From positions 1-28,440 of the forward strand of contig UQLZ01000028.1 in NCBI GenBank assembly GCA_900541935.1: a DNA stretch of 28,440 bases, read 5' to 3'. Origin of the DNA: an uncultured Prevotellaceae bacterium (GTDB lineage Bacteria; Bacteroidota; Bacteroidia; Bacteroidales; Muribaculaceae). The notes beneath the pieces are model-generated. The model was not told the origin of the DNA. It made no database searches and worked only from the letters and a program-made list of their open reading frames with translations. Below, piece after piece: positions 6,992 to 15,619 of the stretch (the stretch's first letter is position 1; the number at the start of each line of letters is the position of its first letter). The position numbers and the translations under genes were made by a program.

Positions 6992-7936
6992 TTAAAGTGA
7001 TTTCAAATATTCAGTGACGTTCTTTTCAATTCTTGAAGTGATGTCGTCTTCTTCTGTTTTCTGGAATTTAAGACCTGTAACTTTTTCATACAGTTCAATA
7101 TATCTGTCAGAAACTGATTTGCAGTATTCTTCAGTCATTTCAGGAACAGTTTGACCTTCTTTACCCATAAAGTCATGCTCTATAAGCCATTGGCGAACGA
7201 ACTCTTTAGAAAGTTGCAATTGAGGTTCTCCTGCTTTAAGGCGTTCTTCATAACCTTCTGAGTAAAAATATCTTGAAGAGTCAGGGGTATGAATTTCGTC
7301 AATCAGGTATATTTTGCCGTCTTTTTTGCCAAATTCATATTTTGTATCAACAAGAATAAGTCCCTTGCTCGCTGCAATTTCAGAACCTTTTGCAAAAAGA
7401 GCACGAGTGTATTTTTCTATAATTTCATAATCTTCCTGGCTTATGATACCTTGCTTGATAATTTCTTCTTTAGAGATGTTTTCATCATGTCCAGCGTCAG
7501 CCTTTGTCGTTGGAGTGATAATTGGTTCCGGGAATTTTTGATTTTCAATCATTCCTTCTGGAAGTTTAACGCCACACAGCTCTCTGCAACCGTTTTTGTA
7601 TTCTCTCCAAGCGCTTCCAGTAAGGTATCCACGGATAATCATTTCAACCTTGAATCCTTCACATTTAAGACCAACTGTAACCATTGGGTCAGGAGTGGCA
7701 AGTTTCCAGTTAGGAACGATGTCGGAAGTTGCATCAAGAAAAGTTGCTGCAATTTGGTTAAGCACTTGTCCCTTAAAAGGAATTCCTTTAGGAAGGATAA
7801 CGTCAAATGCAGAAATTCTGTCAGTTGCAATCATCACTATTAAATCATCGTTGATGTTATACACATCTCTAACTTTACCGTGATAAACACTTTTTTGTCC
7901 TGGAAAATTAAATTCCGTTTTAACTAAAGTAGCCAT
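6992..7936 (-). CDS. purC: Phosphoribosylaminoimidazole-succinocarboxamide synthase
   Basis: SAICAR synthase joins aspartate to CAIR with ATP in de novo purine synthesis. The protein is 314 residues, the long form common in Bacteroidota (the enterobacterial form is nearer 240). Visible signatures are GKVRDVY (20-26), ATDRISAFDVILPKGIPFKG (37-56), the loop IIRGYLTGSAWREY (100-113), and PTTKADAGHDE (142-152). LVDTKYEFG and DEIHTPDSSRYF supply the metal and substrate-binding residues. It starts 20 bases after phoH and probably shares the phoH promoter; a hairpin ends it. Confidence 0.97.
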   Translation of the reverse strand: MATLVKTEFNFPGQKSVYHGKVRDVYNINDDLIVMIATDRISAFDVILPKGIPFKGQVLNQIAATFLDATSDIVPNWKLATPDPMVTVGLKCEGFKVEMIIRGYLTGSAWREYKNGCRELCGVKLPEGMIENQKFPEPIITPTTKADAGHDENISKEEIIKQGIISQEDYEIIEKYTRALFAKGSEIAASKGLILVDTKYEFGKKDGKIYLIDEIHTPDSSRYFYSEGYEERLKAGEPQLQLSKEFVRQWLIEHDFMGKEGQTVPEMTEEYCKSVSDRYIELYEKVTGLKFQKTEEDDITSRIEKNVTEYLKSL

Positions 7937-7956
7937 AAAAATTATTAAAAAGTAGT

Positions 7957-8937
7957 TTAGTATCCTTTTGATTCCCTTTCTGCCTTAGCGGCGGCTTTGG
8001 CTTCAGAGTCATATTTCTCGTATGCTTCAACAATTTTTTGAACGAGGTGGTGTCTGACGATGTCTTTTTTCTCAAACTGCACTTTGCCTATACCCTTAAC
8101 GCCATCTAAAACCTTTAATGCTTGAATAAGCCCCGACTGAGTAGAGTGGGGCAAGTCAATTTGGGTAATGTCACCAGTGATAATCATTTTGGCATTCATG
8201 CCAAGACGAGTTAAAAACATTTTAATCTGATGCGTAGTCGTATTTTGTGCTTCGTCGAGAATTATTACGGCATCGTTTAGAGTTCGACCTCTCATAAACG
8301 CTAAAGGAGCAATTTGAATTACATTGGTTTCCATGTATTCCTTTAATTTGTTTTGAGGGATCATGTCTTCCAAAGCATCATAAAGAGGTTGAAGATAAGG
8401 ATCGATTTTGTCCTTCATGTCCCCTGGCAAAAAGCCGAGCTTTTCACCTGCTTCAACTGCAGGACGTGATAAAATCAGTTTCCTAACTTCTCTATTCTTT
8501 AATGCCCTTACTGCTAATGCTATTGCAATATATGTTTTACCTGTTCCTGCAGGTCCTAAAGCAAAAGTTAGGTCATTTTCCATAACGGCTTTAACCAATT
8601 TCTGTTGGTTGGGAGTTCTTCCTTGAATAGGCTTTCCGTTAGCACCATAAATAATAACATCGTCAGTTTTTAATTCTTTAGGCGGATTGCCTTTAACGAT
8701 GTCAAGGATTGTATCTTCAGTAAGTTTATTATATTTAGAGCAATAATCTTCTAACTCTTTTATTTTGCGTTCAAATTCGGCAGTTTCTTCTTCTTCGCCG
8801 AGTGCTTTGATGAGAGTTCCGCGGGCAGCAATTCGTAGTTTTGGAAACAAATTTCGAATCAACTGCATATTAGAATTGTTGACACCATAGAAAATAACTG
8901 GGTCAACGCTGTCTATAACTAATAACCGTTCTATCAT
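7957..8937 (-). CDS. phoH: PhoH family ATPase
   Basis: A 326-residue cytoplasmic PhoH-like protein. Numbered from a TTG seven codons upstream, the Walker A motif GPAGTGKT is at 135-142 and Walker B VIILDEAQ at 231-238; subtract seven for the start chosen here. An N-terminal region of about 90 residues precedes the ATPase, as in PhoH/YbeZ relatives, which are tied to RNA metabolism and ribosome function. ATG 8937 (MIERLLVIDSVDPVIFYG) is preferred because that N-terminus fits the family. In addition, the TTG at 8958 forms the last three bases of the likely -7 promoter element and so would not be transcribed. The C-terminus is Ala/Lys/Glu-rich. purC follows on the same transcript. Confidence 0.93.
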   Translation of the reverse strand: MIERLLVIDSVDPVIFYGVNNSNMQLIRNLFPKLRIAARGTLIKALGEEEETAEFERKIKELEDYCSKYNKLTEDTILDIVKGNPPKELKTDDVIIYGANGKPIQGRTPNQQKLVKAVMENDLTFALGPAGTGKTYIAIALAVRALKNREVRKLILSRPAVEAGEKLGFLPGDMKDKIDPYLQPLYDALEDMIPQNKLKEYMETNVIQIAPLAFMRGRTLNDAVIILDEAQNTTTHQIKMFLTRLGMNAKMIITGDITQIDLPHSTQSGLIQALKVLDGVKGIGKVQFEKKDIVRHHLVQKIVEAYEKYDSEAKAAAKAERESKGY

Positions 8938-8955
8938 ATCTTCAGTTTTCAACTG

Positions 8956-8987
8956 CAAAAGTACCTAAAAAACGTGAGATATGCGAA
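8956..8987 (-). promoter_or_regulatory. Bacteroidota-type promoter of phoH-purC
   Basis: On the minus strand TACTTTTG (8963-8956) fits the -7 consensus TAnnTTTG, and TTCG (8987-8984) lies exactly 20 bases upstream at the -33 position (consensus TTTG, one mismatch). The expected start of transcription leaves a leader of only about 12-15 bases before ATG 8937. Confidence 0.55.
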
Positions 8988-9210
8988 TAAATTAACCGAA
9001 AGGATTTATTAAATTTTGATAATGGTGCTCTTTGTTAAAGATTGGTTGCTGTTTGAATTTTTTATTTTATTAATTTGAATTTAGAGAAAATTGTATTTAA
9101 TTTTACATACCAAGTGAAAAACGAGTTGTTTAGCTCTTTTGAAAAACAATTCTTTTGGTGTAAAGATAAGTTTAGAAAAATAGATGTCTTACTAAAAATG
9201 TGAGTTTAAT

Positions 9211-9753
9211 ATGAAACAATCACAATTGAAAAGGAGCCTATTGTTTATATTATCTGCTATTATTTTCAGCCTTTCAAGTTGCTATGCTGTAGGTATTAAT
9301 CTAAAATCAGATAAAATAGATAGGATAGTTGTAAAAACAGAGGAATATCTTCGCACATCAACAGGTCCGAGTTATCCCCGATATTTTGCGGATTATTACT
9401 ATGGGGATTTTAGTGCTAAAACGGTTGTCAGAAATAAAACAGAGATTAACAAGATATGTGCCATGATGAAAAAATTCAAGGAAGTATCAAGCTTGGGTTA
9501 TGTGCATCCGCAAGGGAAAAAGCCTATAAAAAGGTGTGATTATCCTTATCCATTTAATGATGAAAATGTAGATTGTTTTACTGATAATATGTATATATCC
9601 TTAAAGATGGAAATATATAGTAACAACTGCAGTGAAATAATTGTCATTTGGGGGAATTTCTCGAACGTATGCTATAAGAATCGTATCTTTGAAGCAACGG
9701 AAGAGTTTCAGAATCTGATAATCCAATATGATGATAAAAACAAAGAAAAATGA
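9211..9753 (+). CDS. Unrecognised lipoprotein
   Basis: A 180-residue exported protein. It has a lysine-containing start, a hydrophobic core (about 9-22) and a lipobox LSSC ending at Cys24, so it should be cleaved and lipid-anchored. The mature part begins with a DKIDRIVVK segment, is rich in Tyr, and contains several Cys. I do not recognise a family. The following gene overlaps it by four bases (ATGA) and is a probable paralogue, with the same (V/I)DxIVVK opening and a similar order of predicted strands and helices. The gene lies alone on the plus strand between minus-strand housekeeping genes, and the 273 bases upstream, shared with phoH, show no convincing plus-strand consensus promoter. 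Confidence 0.75.
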   Translation: MKQSQLKRSLLFILSAIIFSLSSCYAVGINLKSDKIDRIVVKTEEYLRTSTGPSYPRYFADYYYGDFSAKTVVRNKTEINKICAMMKKFKEVSSLGYVHPQGKKPIKRCDYPYPFNDENVDCFTDNMYISLKMEIYSNNCSEIIVIWGNFSNVCYKNRIFEATEEFQNLIIQYDDKNKEK

Positions 9754-10343
9754 AAAAGAGATTAATCATAATTGTTAGCATTTTGTTCTTTGCTGCTATT
9801 TTAGCTATGCTAATTAATGGAGAAGGGCAACCAAAGACTTTGAATAATGACGTTGAAAGTCAACAAGTGCAATCTGTAAAAAAGGGGACAGGTGAAAAAG
9901 CCAGTTCCGAATCTGTTGATAGTATTGTAGTGAAGTTGTCGCGATATGATTGGGAATGTGAGAATGGTCGGTTAATGACACGTTATGTTTTTGATTACTT
10001 TTTTGAGCGTATGTGGGAAGAAAGAGGCAAAGCCGAAATCGCATTTTATACTGGAAAATCGAAGGAACAGTTAGTCAGGCTGTTAAGTGGATGCCGTGTT
10101 TTGGGTGTTTCCCCAACATTAACCAATAGAGGAGAAAAAAGTAATATGTGCAGGATAGGCGAAGGCTATGAAGATATGAGTATAGTCGGTAAAATCGAGT
10201 TCTTTAAGGATGATGAATTGGTAAACGTCTTATGGTGCAGCCATAAATATATGGATGGAATGGAAATATATAATTTTCCAAAGCGAATGGAGGTCTCCAA
10301 GGATTTAAAAGCCGAATTTGACAGGATTCATAAGAATAGATAA
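9750..10343 (+). CDS. Unrecognised exported protein, paralogue of the preceding gene
   Basis: 197 residues, starting in a four-base ATGA overlap with the upstream stop, hence translationally coupled. A hydrophobic segment at about 4-22 with no lipobox cysteine suggests a signal anchor or an uncleaved signal, with a Gln/Ser/Lys-rich linker to about residue 55. The globular part starts VDSIVVKLSRYDWE, like DRIVVKTEEYL in the neighbour. It shares the later pattern of a Lys-Ser/Thr helix start, a strand ending in xVLW or xVIW, and a final Asp/Glu-Phe helix. The two probably arose by tandem duplication followed by strong divergence. Function is unknown, and no homologous family is recognised. Confidence 0.72.
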   Translation: MKKRLIIIVSILFFAAILAMLINGEGQPKTLNNDVESQQVQSVKKGTGEKASSESVDSIVVKLSRYDWECENGRLMTRYVFDYFFERMWEERGKAEIAFYTGKSKEQLVRLLSGCRVLGVSPTLTNRGEKSNMCRIGEGYEDMSIVGKIEFFKDDELVNVLWCSHKYMDGMEIYNFPKRMEVSKDLKAEFDRIHKNR

Positions 10344-10402
10344 TATAGTTTAATCCGTTTTAAGTACATGTTAAGTCATTGCATAAGGCAAAAAAATCAA
10401 AA

Positions 10403-10451
10403 AATCCATTAAGGATTCTCCAATCATAAATTGGGGCACCCTTAATGGATT
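10403..10451 (-). terminator. Terminator between convergent genes
   Basis: A perfect 12-base inverted repeat (10403-10414 and 10440-10451) with a 25-base loop. On the minus strand it is followed by TTTTTTGATTTTTT, so it works best for the lipoprotein gene ending at 10465 and may also stop the plus-strand pair. Confidence 0.75.
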
Positions 10452-10464
10452 CATAAATCAAAGT

Positions 10465-11325
10465 TTATTCTGAATCTCCGTTGATATTAGTTGCTGTTGA
10501 ACGGACTTGTTTGCGTGTTATTTGCAGTTTCTTAGAGTAATAAAGTTTTAGGTCTTCTGCTTTTTTTAAAGTCGCTTTTTTTGTCGCGTATTCATAAGTT
10601 TCACTAATTGTATTAAGAGATTTTGCAGATAGTTTTACTGGCAACGATTTCTTGCCATTAAATGTTATCGAAACATTTGCTTTGTTATCGTTGATAAATT
10701 TACAAATACTGTCGCAGTTTGCATTGGTAAATGTTACCATTTCAACGTTGATTCCGCCATCTTTATACCTGTAATTGTTTGAATTTGATGTAGGTACTGA
10801 TTTAGAAGATACAGATAGACCGTTAGCCTTAGCAGTAATAGACGTGTAGTTTATTGATTGTCCATAAAGGCTTGTAATCAAGTATATATTACCCATTTCG
10901 TCAATGCGTGCCTCAATGTTAGTTTGCTTAACAAGATTGTTGTCACTAACTTTTTTGCTGACCCAATAACCTTCAACCATATCCTTAGTCTTTATATATT
11001 TGAAGTTCTTTTCAAGCGAATCAACAGCTTGGCGGTATTCGTCAATTATTGCATCATTTGCAATGCTGTCTTGTATCGTCTTTTTCTCAATTATGAGGGT
11101 TTTTAGATGCATCGCGTTTCTTTGAACGTCAAGAACTCCAGCAAACTTTTTTGAAAGAGAGTCTATGGTTTCAATAGCCATATCATATGAACCATCACTA
11201 AATTGGTTCTGAGCTTGTGATAATAATTCTTCCGCCTGGATTTGGTTCTCAGACTTATTGTTGCCACAGGATATTAATCCAGCAAATAAAAGAAATGCTG
11301 AAATTTTAGTTACTTCTTTGAACAT
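10465..11325 (-). CDS. Unrecognised lipoprotein with TPR-like N-terminal part
   Basis: A 286-residue protein with signal peptide and lipobox LISC at Cys20 (GNNKSEN follows), so it is probably exported and lipidated. Residues about 30-100 are helical, with AEELLSQAQNQFSDGSYDMAIETIDSL resembling a tetratricopeptide unit and a likely coiled coil after it. The C-terminal half is richer in beta strands and Asn/Ser. It starts at ATG 11325 with AAAGGAG well placed inside the end of the upstream (p)ppGpp synthetase gene, overlapping it by 20 bases. Co-transcription with a stringent-response enzyme is clear from the layout, but a functional link is only suggested. I do not recognise a named family. 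Confidence 0.75.
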   Translation of the reverse strand: MFKEVTKISAFLLFAGLISCGNNKSENQIQAEELLSQAQNQFSDGSYDMAIETIDSLSKKFAGVLDVQRNAMHLKTLIIEKKTIQDSIANDAIIDEYRQAVDSLEKNFKYIKTKDMVEGYWVSKKVSDNNLVKQTNIEARIDEMGNIYLITSLYGQSINYTSITAKANGLSVSSKSVPTSNSNNYRYKDGGINVEMVTFTNANCDSICKFINDNKANVSITFNGKKSLPVKLSAKSLNTISETYEYATKKATLKKAEDLKLYYSKKLQITRKQVRSTATNINGDSE

Positions 11326-13516
11326 ATTTTACTCCTTTTACGTTATTTATTTTCTTTAAAAGCCCATTCAGGGTTTGTATATCGCAAACTCCAATGATTA
11401 ACCGTCCCTGGAAAAGGCCGTCATGAGAATCAATGGAAATACCTCGTAAAGTTACACCTTTTTCTTTGGAAATTATAGATGTAATGTTATTTACTATGCC
11501 TAAATTATCATTTCCAACAATATCAACTGGTACTGCAAATTGGTCATCTCCAGTTTTACCAGACCACCTGGCTTTTATTATTCTATAAGGGTATCTCTCT
11601 TGTAAGTGCTTAATGTTAGGGCAGTTGCCTTTATGAATCTTTATAACTCCCTCACTTGAGTTAAACCCGATAATTTCATCTCCTATTATAGGGGAGCAGC
11701 ATTTTGAAAGCCTATAATTAATATCCTTAATTCCTTCTCCTATAACAACCAGGTCTTCATTTGAGGTTTTGTCGGGTATCGTTGGTTGCATAACGAATTC
11801 CCGAGCAGAGCGATTTTGTATAATCTGCTCTTCTTGGCGCTCTTCGATAAAAGTGTAAGTGTCAATTACAGAGTTTATATCAATTTTTTCGCATGCAATT
11901 TGGTTATAAAAATCAGTAGCTGTTTTGAACCCCAGCTTTTTTACTACTTTTGTAAGTATGGACTCATCGATGTCAATTTTACGGTTTTTAAATCTACGTT
12001 GTAACAATTCTTTTGCAAATTCAGCAGATTTGTTGCTTATTTCATTTATTGTTTGACGTATTTTATTTCTTGCTTTAGAAGTTATGACAAATTTCAGCCA
12101 TTGAACTTTTGGCTGCTGAGAGGTTGACGTTAGAATTTCAACCGTATCTCCATTTTGAAGGATATAGTTTAACTTTTGGTTATGTCCATTAATTTTTCCG
12201 CCTGTACATGTGCATCCCAGTTTGGAGTGGATTGCAAAAGCGAAGTCAAGTATAGTTGCACCCATTGGTAGTTTGAATAAGTCGCCTTTGGGTGTAAAGA
12301 CAAACACTTCCTTGTCGTAAATGTTAAGGTTCATCTTCTTCATGAGTTCAGAAGTGTCACTTCCCGAAGTTTCAAGGAGATCACGAACATTAGCCATCCA
12401 ATTGTCAAGTCCTTCTTCGCTTTTAATGCCTTTGTATTTCCAGTGAGCAGCAAGACCTTTCTCTGCGATTTCATCCATCCTTTGGGTGCGGATTTGGATT
12501 TCTACCCATTTGTTGTCAGGCCCGTAAACGGTTGTATGCAGCGACTCATAACCGTTTGATTTTGGAATGGAAATCCAGTCTTTAGTGCGTGCTGGATTTG
12601 GACTGTAAATATTAGTAACGATAGCAAAGGCGGACCAACAGTCACTTTTTTCATCCTCTAGAGGTGTATCTATTATGATTCTAATAGCAAACAGATCAAA
12701 TATCTCTTCAACTTTGGCATTTTGCTTACGCATCTTATTCCATATTGAGTAGATGCTTTTTGTTCGGCCTTTAATTTTAAAGTTAAGTCCTGCCTCGGTT
12801 AATTTCCTCTCAACTGGGTCAATGATGTTTGCAATATATGCTTCGCGTTCAGCCTTTGTTTCGTTTAGTTTCTTCGCTATTTTGTCATAAACATCTCGGT
12901 TTGTATATTTAAGCGACATGTCTTCCAACTCAGATTTAATTTTATATAAACCAAGTCTGTGGGCAAGTGGTGCATATAAATAAAGCACTTCGCTAGCAAC
13001 ATCGTAAACAAACTTTTGATTGGGGTGGTGGTTAATCATCTTCATTAGCCCAAGTCTGTCAATAATCATGATGATAATAACGCGGATATTTTCAGCAAAA
13101 GCCATCATTAGCTTGCTGAAATTCTCATTTCTTAGGGCAGTTTGCTTTTTATAAAGTTGTGACACTTTAAGAAGACCATTTACTAAAGAAAAGATGTCGC
13201 TTCCAAATTCTTCCTCTACATTTTCTGGCGTTATATATTCTGATTTGCAAAACTGATATAACAGTACTGCAATAACCATATTTTTATCGGGGTAAAAATA
13301 TTCGGTTATTAGTCGTGCTGTGTTTAAGTGCCTGACAATTGGGTTGATGCCATATTTGTCTCTATTGGCATGTCCTTGTTTTATGCCTTCCTCAATAATA
13401 TTCTTTAATCGATTTCGAGCTGATGAAGAAACTTCATCTTTAAATATTTTCATCAATTCCTTGAATGTATTATTAACGAATTTAGCCTCTTCTATATTAT
13501 AATAGTTTTCTTCCAT
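11306..13516 (-). CDS. relA: RelA/SpoT family (p)ppGpp synthetase with degenerate hydrolase domain
   Basis: A long RSH protein of 736 residues that makes the alarmone (p)ppGpp. Order of domains: N-terminal HD-type domain (about 45-200), synthetase (about 225-365, with GRTKSIYSIWNKM, EIFDLFAIRI, KSNGYESLHTTVYG and VEIQIRT), TGS (about 400-465), a helical and Cys-containing region (SKCCSPIIGDEI), and a C-terminal ACT domain. The synthetase residues look intact. In the HD domain the diagnostic HDxxED is replaced: the expected ALLHDVVED reads VLLYQFCKS (85-93). The later DRLHN reads DRLGL (153-157), although His63 and Asp153 remain. Hydrolysis of (p)ppGpp is therefore probably lost, making this a RelA-type synthetase. 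The gene is divergent from the DUF4301 gene. Confidence 0.93.
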   Translation of the reverse strand: MEENYYNIEEAKFVNNTFKELMKIFKDEVSSSARNRLKNIIEEGIKQGHANRDKYGINPIVRHLNTARLITEYFYPDKNMVIAVLLYQFCKSEYITPENVEEEFGSDIFSLVNGLLKVSQLYKKQTALRNENFSKLMMAFAENIRVIIIMIIDRLGLMKMINHHPNQKFVYDVASEVLYLYAPLAHRLGLYKIKSELEDMSLKYTNRDVYDKIAKKLNETKAEREAYIANIIDPVERKLTEAGLNFKIKGRTKSIYSIWNKMRKQNAKVEEIFDLFAIRIIIDTPLEDEKSDCWSAFAIVTNIYSPNPARTKDWISIPKSNGYESLHTTVYGPDNKWVEIQIRTQRMDEIAEKGLAAHWKYKGIKSEEGLDNWMANVRDLLETSGSDTSELMKKMNLNIYDKEVFVFTPKGDLFKLPMGATILDFAFAIHSKLGCTCTGGKINGHNQKLNYILQNGDTVEILTSTSQQPKVQWLKFVITSKARNKIRQTINEISNKSAEFAKELLQRRFKNRKIDIDESILTKVVKKLGFKTATDFYNQIACEKIDINSVIDTYTFIEERQEEQIIQNRSAREFVMQPTIPDKTSNEDLVVIGEGIKDINYRLSKCCSPIIGDEIIGFNSSEGVIKIHKGNCPNIKHLQERYPYRIIKARWSGKTGDDQFAVPVDIVGNDNLGIVNNITSIISKEKGVTLRGISIDSHDGLFQGRLIIGVCDIQTLNGLLKKINNVKGVKYVQRSN

Positions 13517-13541
13517 TGTATGCTCTCTATATAAATTAGTT

Positions 13542-13575
13542 CAAATATATCATTTTTTCTTAATAAAACTTCAAA
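13542..13575 (-). promoter_or_regulatory. Probable promoter of the relA-lipoprotein unit
   Basis: On the minus strand TTTG (13575-13572) and TATATTTG (13549-13542) match both Bacteroidota promoter elements, with a spacing of 22, slightly long. The expected leader is about 20 bases to ATG 13516. Confidence 0.5.
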
Positions 13576-13630
13576 GTTTCAAGAAAAATTATTAAGTTTG
13601 GGTGTTGAATTATAAAACCTAACATAAAAT

Positions 13631-15151
13631 ATGTTCACAGATAAAGATTTGGAGTTGTTTAAACAACGTAAAGTTTCCGTTGAGCAGATTGAGAATCAGC
13701 TTGAATCATTTAAAAAAGGATTTCCATTCTTAAAGCTGGTTTCAGCTGCAACTATAAACAACGGAATTATTAGAGTGTCAGAAAGCGAACGTGACCGCTA
13801 TGTGAAAGTATGGGATGAGTATCTATTAGGAACAGGAAATATCCTAAAATTTGTACCTGCTTCTGGTGCGGCAAGCCGTATGTTTAAAAATTTGTTCTCT
13901 TTTGTAGAAGGCGAGAGTGAAGAGCCTGCTGATTCATTCATGAAAAATTTCTTTGACAATATCCATAAATTTGCATTCTATGCTGATTTGGATACTGTTG
14001 TTGAGAAAAAATATGGCAAACGCATTGATTCAATGATTGCTGATGGCAAATATAAATCAGTGGTTTCAGCATTGCTTGACAAGGATGGAATGAATTATGG
14101 CTATTTGCCTAAGGCGTTGCTTGAATTTCATAAAGTGGAAGGTGATATTCATACGGCATTGGCAGAACAATTGGAAGAAGGTGCCCAGTATGCGTGTAAT
14201 AAAGATGGTAAGGTTAGGGTGCATTTTACAGTTTCTGGAGAGCATAAGACTTTGTTCGAAAAAGAAATGGAAAGAGTTATTCCAGAGATGTCAACTAAGT
14301 ATGGTGTTGAATATGAGGTTTCAATGTCAGAGCAAAAAGCATCAACAGATACAATTGCCGTAAATAAGGATAATACTCCGTTCAGAGAAAATGGAAAATT
14401 ATTATTCAGGCCAGGGGGACATGGTGCTTTGATCGAAAATCTTAATGATATTCAGTCAGACATCGTTTTTATCAAGAATATAGATAATGTTGTGCCAAAA
14501 ACATTAAGAGAAACGACTATTTTGTATAAAAAGGTTATTGGCGGAGTTCTGGTAGATGTTCAAAAGAAAATTTCTGAATATATGGCATTATTGGATACAG
14601 GCAATTATACAATGGATGAATTACGGGAAATCGTACAGTTTGTTCAACGTGTTTTATTTGTGAGAAATGAGGATACAAAGATGCTTGAAGATTCAGAATT
14701 GGCAATATATCTTAGAAGCAAATTAAATAGACCAATCAGAGTATGCGGAGTTGTGAAGAATGAAGGAGAACCAGGAGGAGGTCCTTATATTGCATACAAT
14801 CAAGATGGAACAACTTCCCTTCAGATTCTTGAAAGTTCACAGATAGATATGAGTGATGAAAAATCTGTTGGGCTAATGAAAGGAGCAACACACTTTAATC
14901 CTGTTGATTTGGTATGTTATATTACAGACTATAAGGGAGATAAGTTCGATTTGACTAAGTTTGTTGATAAAAATACAGGTTTCATTTCAGAGAAATCTAA
15001 ATCTGGGCATGAAATAAAAGCATTGGAATTGCCAGGTTTGTGGAATGGAGCGATGAGTGACTGGAATACAGTGTTTGTGGAAGTCCCTATTGAAACCTTT
15101 AACCCTGTTAAGACTGTAAATGATTTGCTACGACCAGCACATCAAGGATAA
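13631..15151 (+). CDS. DUF4301 family protein
   Basis: A 506-residue protein that I recognise as the DUF4301 family, found widely in Bacteroidota and without an established function. The N-terminal part has PASGAASRMFKNL (76-88), a glycine/arginine loop like those that hold nucleotides in sugar nucleotidyltransferases. RPGGHGALIENLND (260-273) and IVFIKNIDNVVP (278-289) follow. Those motifs look like a nucleotide-sugar pyrophosphorylase-type fold, but that is a resemblance and not proof of activity. No signal peptide or membrane segment. TAAGTTTG at 13593-13600 could be its -7 element, though no -33 TTTG is correctly spaced. A very strong hairpin begins within its stop codon. Confidence 0.88.
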   Translation: MFTDKDLELFKQRKVSVEQIENQLESFKKGFPFLKLVSAATINNGIIRVSESERDRYVKVWDEYLLGTGNILKFVPASGAASRMFKNLFSFVEGESEEPADSFMKNFFDNIHKFAFYADLDTVVEKKYGKRIDSMIADGKYKSVVSALLDKDGMNYGYLPKALLEFHKVEGDIHTALAEQLEEGAQYACNKDGKVRVHFTVSGEHKTLFEKEMERVIPEMSTKYGVEYEVSMSEQKASTDTIAVNKDNTPFRENGKLLFRPGGHGALIENLNDIQSDIVFIKNIDNVVPKTLRETTILYKKVIGGVLVDVQKKISEYMALLDTGNYTMDELREIVQFVQRVLFVRNEDTKMLEDSELAIYLRSKLNRPIRVCGVVKNEGEPGGGPYIAYNQDGTTSLQILESSQIDMSDEKSVGLMKGATHFNPVDLVCYITDYKGDKFDLTKFVDKNTGFISEKSKSGHEIKALELPGLWNGAMSDWNTVFVEVPIETFNPVKTVNDLLRPAHQG

Positions 15152-15200
15152 TAAATAAATCGGGCAACAGAAAATTCCTATTGCCCGATTTATTTATTAT
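15148..15200 (+). terminator. Strong intrinsic terminator after the DUF4301 gene
   Basis: A perfect 20-base inverted repeat (15148-15167 and 15181-15200) with a 13-base loop. The GC part is CGGGCAA/TTGCCCG; the outer part is AT-only, so the right arm supplies the T-rich tail ATTTATTTATT. The left arm includes the stop codon. Confidence 0.85.
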
Positions 15201-15272
15201 ATTGCTATATGGTTACAATTGACCATGTTATTAAAATTGTGTTGTAAAGCATAATAAATTTTTGCTGTTAAA

Positions 15273-15304
15273 TTTGCTTTTGTAATAAAACAATACTAAT
15301 TTAG
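15273..15304 (+). promoter_or_regulatory. Probable promoter of the DNA-binding protein and stress protein genes
   Basis: TTTG (15273-15276), a spacer of exactly 20, and TAATTTAG (15297-15304, one mismatch to TAnnTTTG) form a near-consensus Bacteroidota promoter 44 bases before the start codon at 15348. Confidence 0.45.
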
Positions 15305-15347
15305 CAATAAATAAAAATGAAATTTTAAACTTAAAATTTATACCACT

Positions 15348-15602
15348 ATGTCAAAAACGATTTCTTTTAATGAGCTTCGTCGAATCAAAGACAGTTTGCC
15401 AGACGGTTCAATGCATAAGATTGCAGACCGTCTAAACGTAAATGTTCAAACAGTTAGAAATTACTTTGGGGGTACAAACTATGCATTCGGAAAGAATTGC
15501 GGTTTGCATATAGAGCCAGGTCCTGAAGGTGGTATTGTTGTTTTGGATGATACTTTGATTTACGACATGGCAATAGAGATACTCAAAGAACAAAATCAGT
15601 AA
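15348..15602 (+). CDS. Small helix-turn-helix DNA-binding protein
   Basis: 84 residues, a conserved small protein type in Bacteroidales annotated as DNA-binding. MHKIADRLNVNVQTVRNYFGG (about 22-42) is a helix-turn-helix: a short helix, the turn at Asn-Val, and a recognition helix TVRNYFGG. IEPGPEGGIVVLDD (about 56-69) is the second conserved block. No membrane segment. The stress-protein gene follows after 17 bases on the same strand, so the two are probably one transcript. Targets are unknown; it could be a local regulator or a small nucleoid-type protein. Confidence 0.8.
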   Translation: MSKTISFNELRRIKDSLPDGSMHKIADRLNVNVQTVRNYFGGTNYAFGKNCGLHIEPGPEGGIVVLDDTLIYDMAIEILKEQNQ

Positions 15603-15619
15603 AATAGAATTTAAGAATT

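Noticed and set aside
8938..8958. TTG start of phoH at 8958
   Set aside because: That TTG is part of the probable -7 promoter element, and family N-termini fit ATG 8937.
15215..15240. ATGGT...ACCAT inverted repeat before the small DNA-binding gene
   Set aside because: Arms are only five bases around an eight-base spacer; too weak to call an operator.
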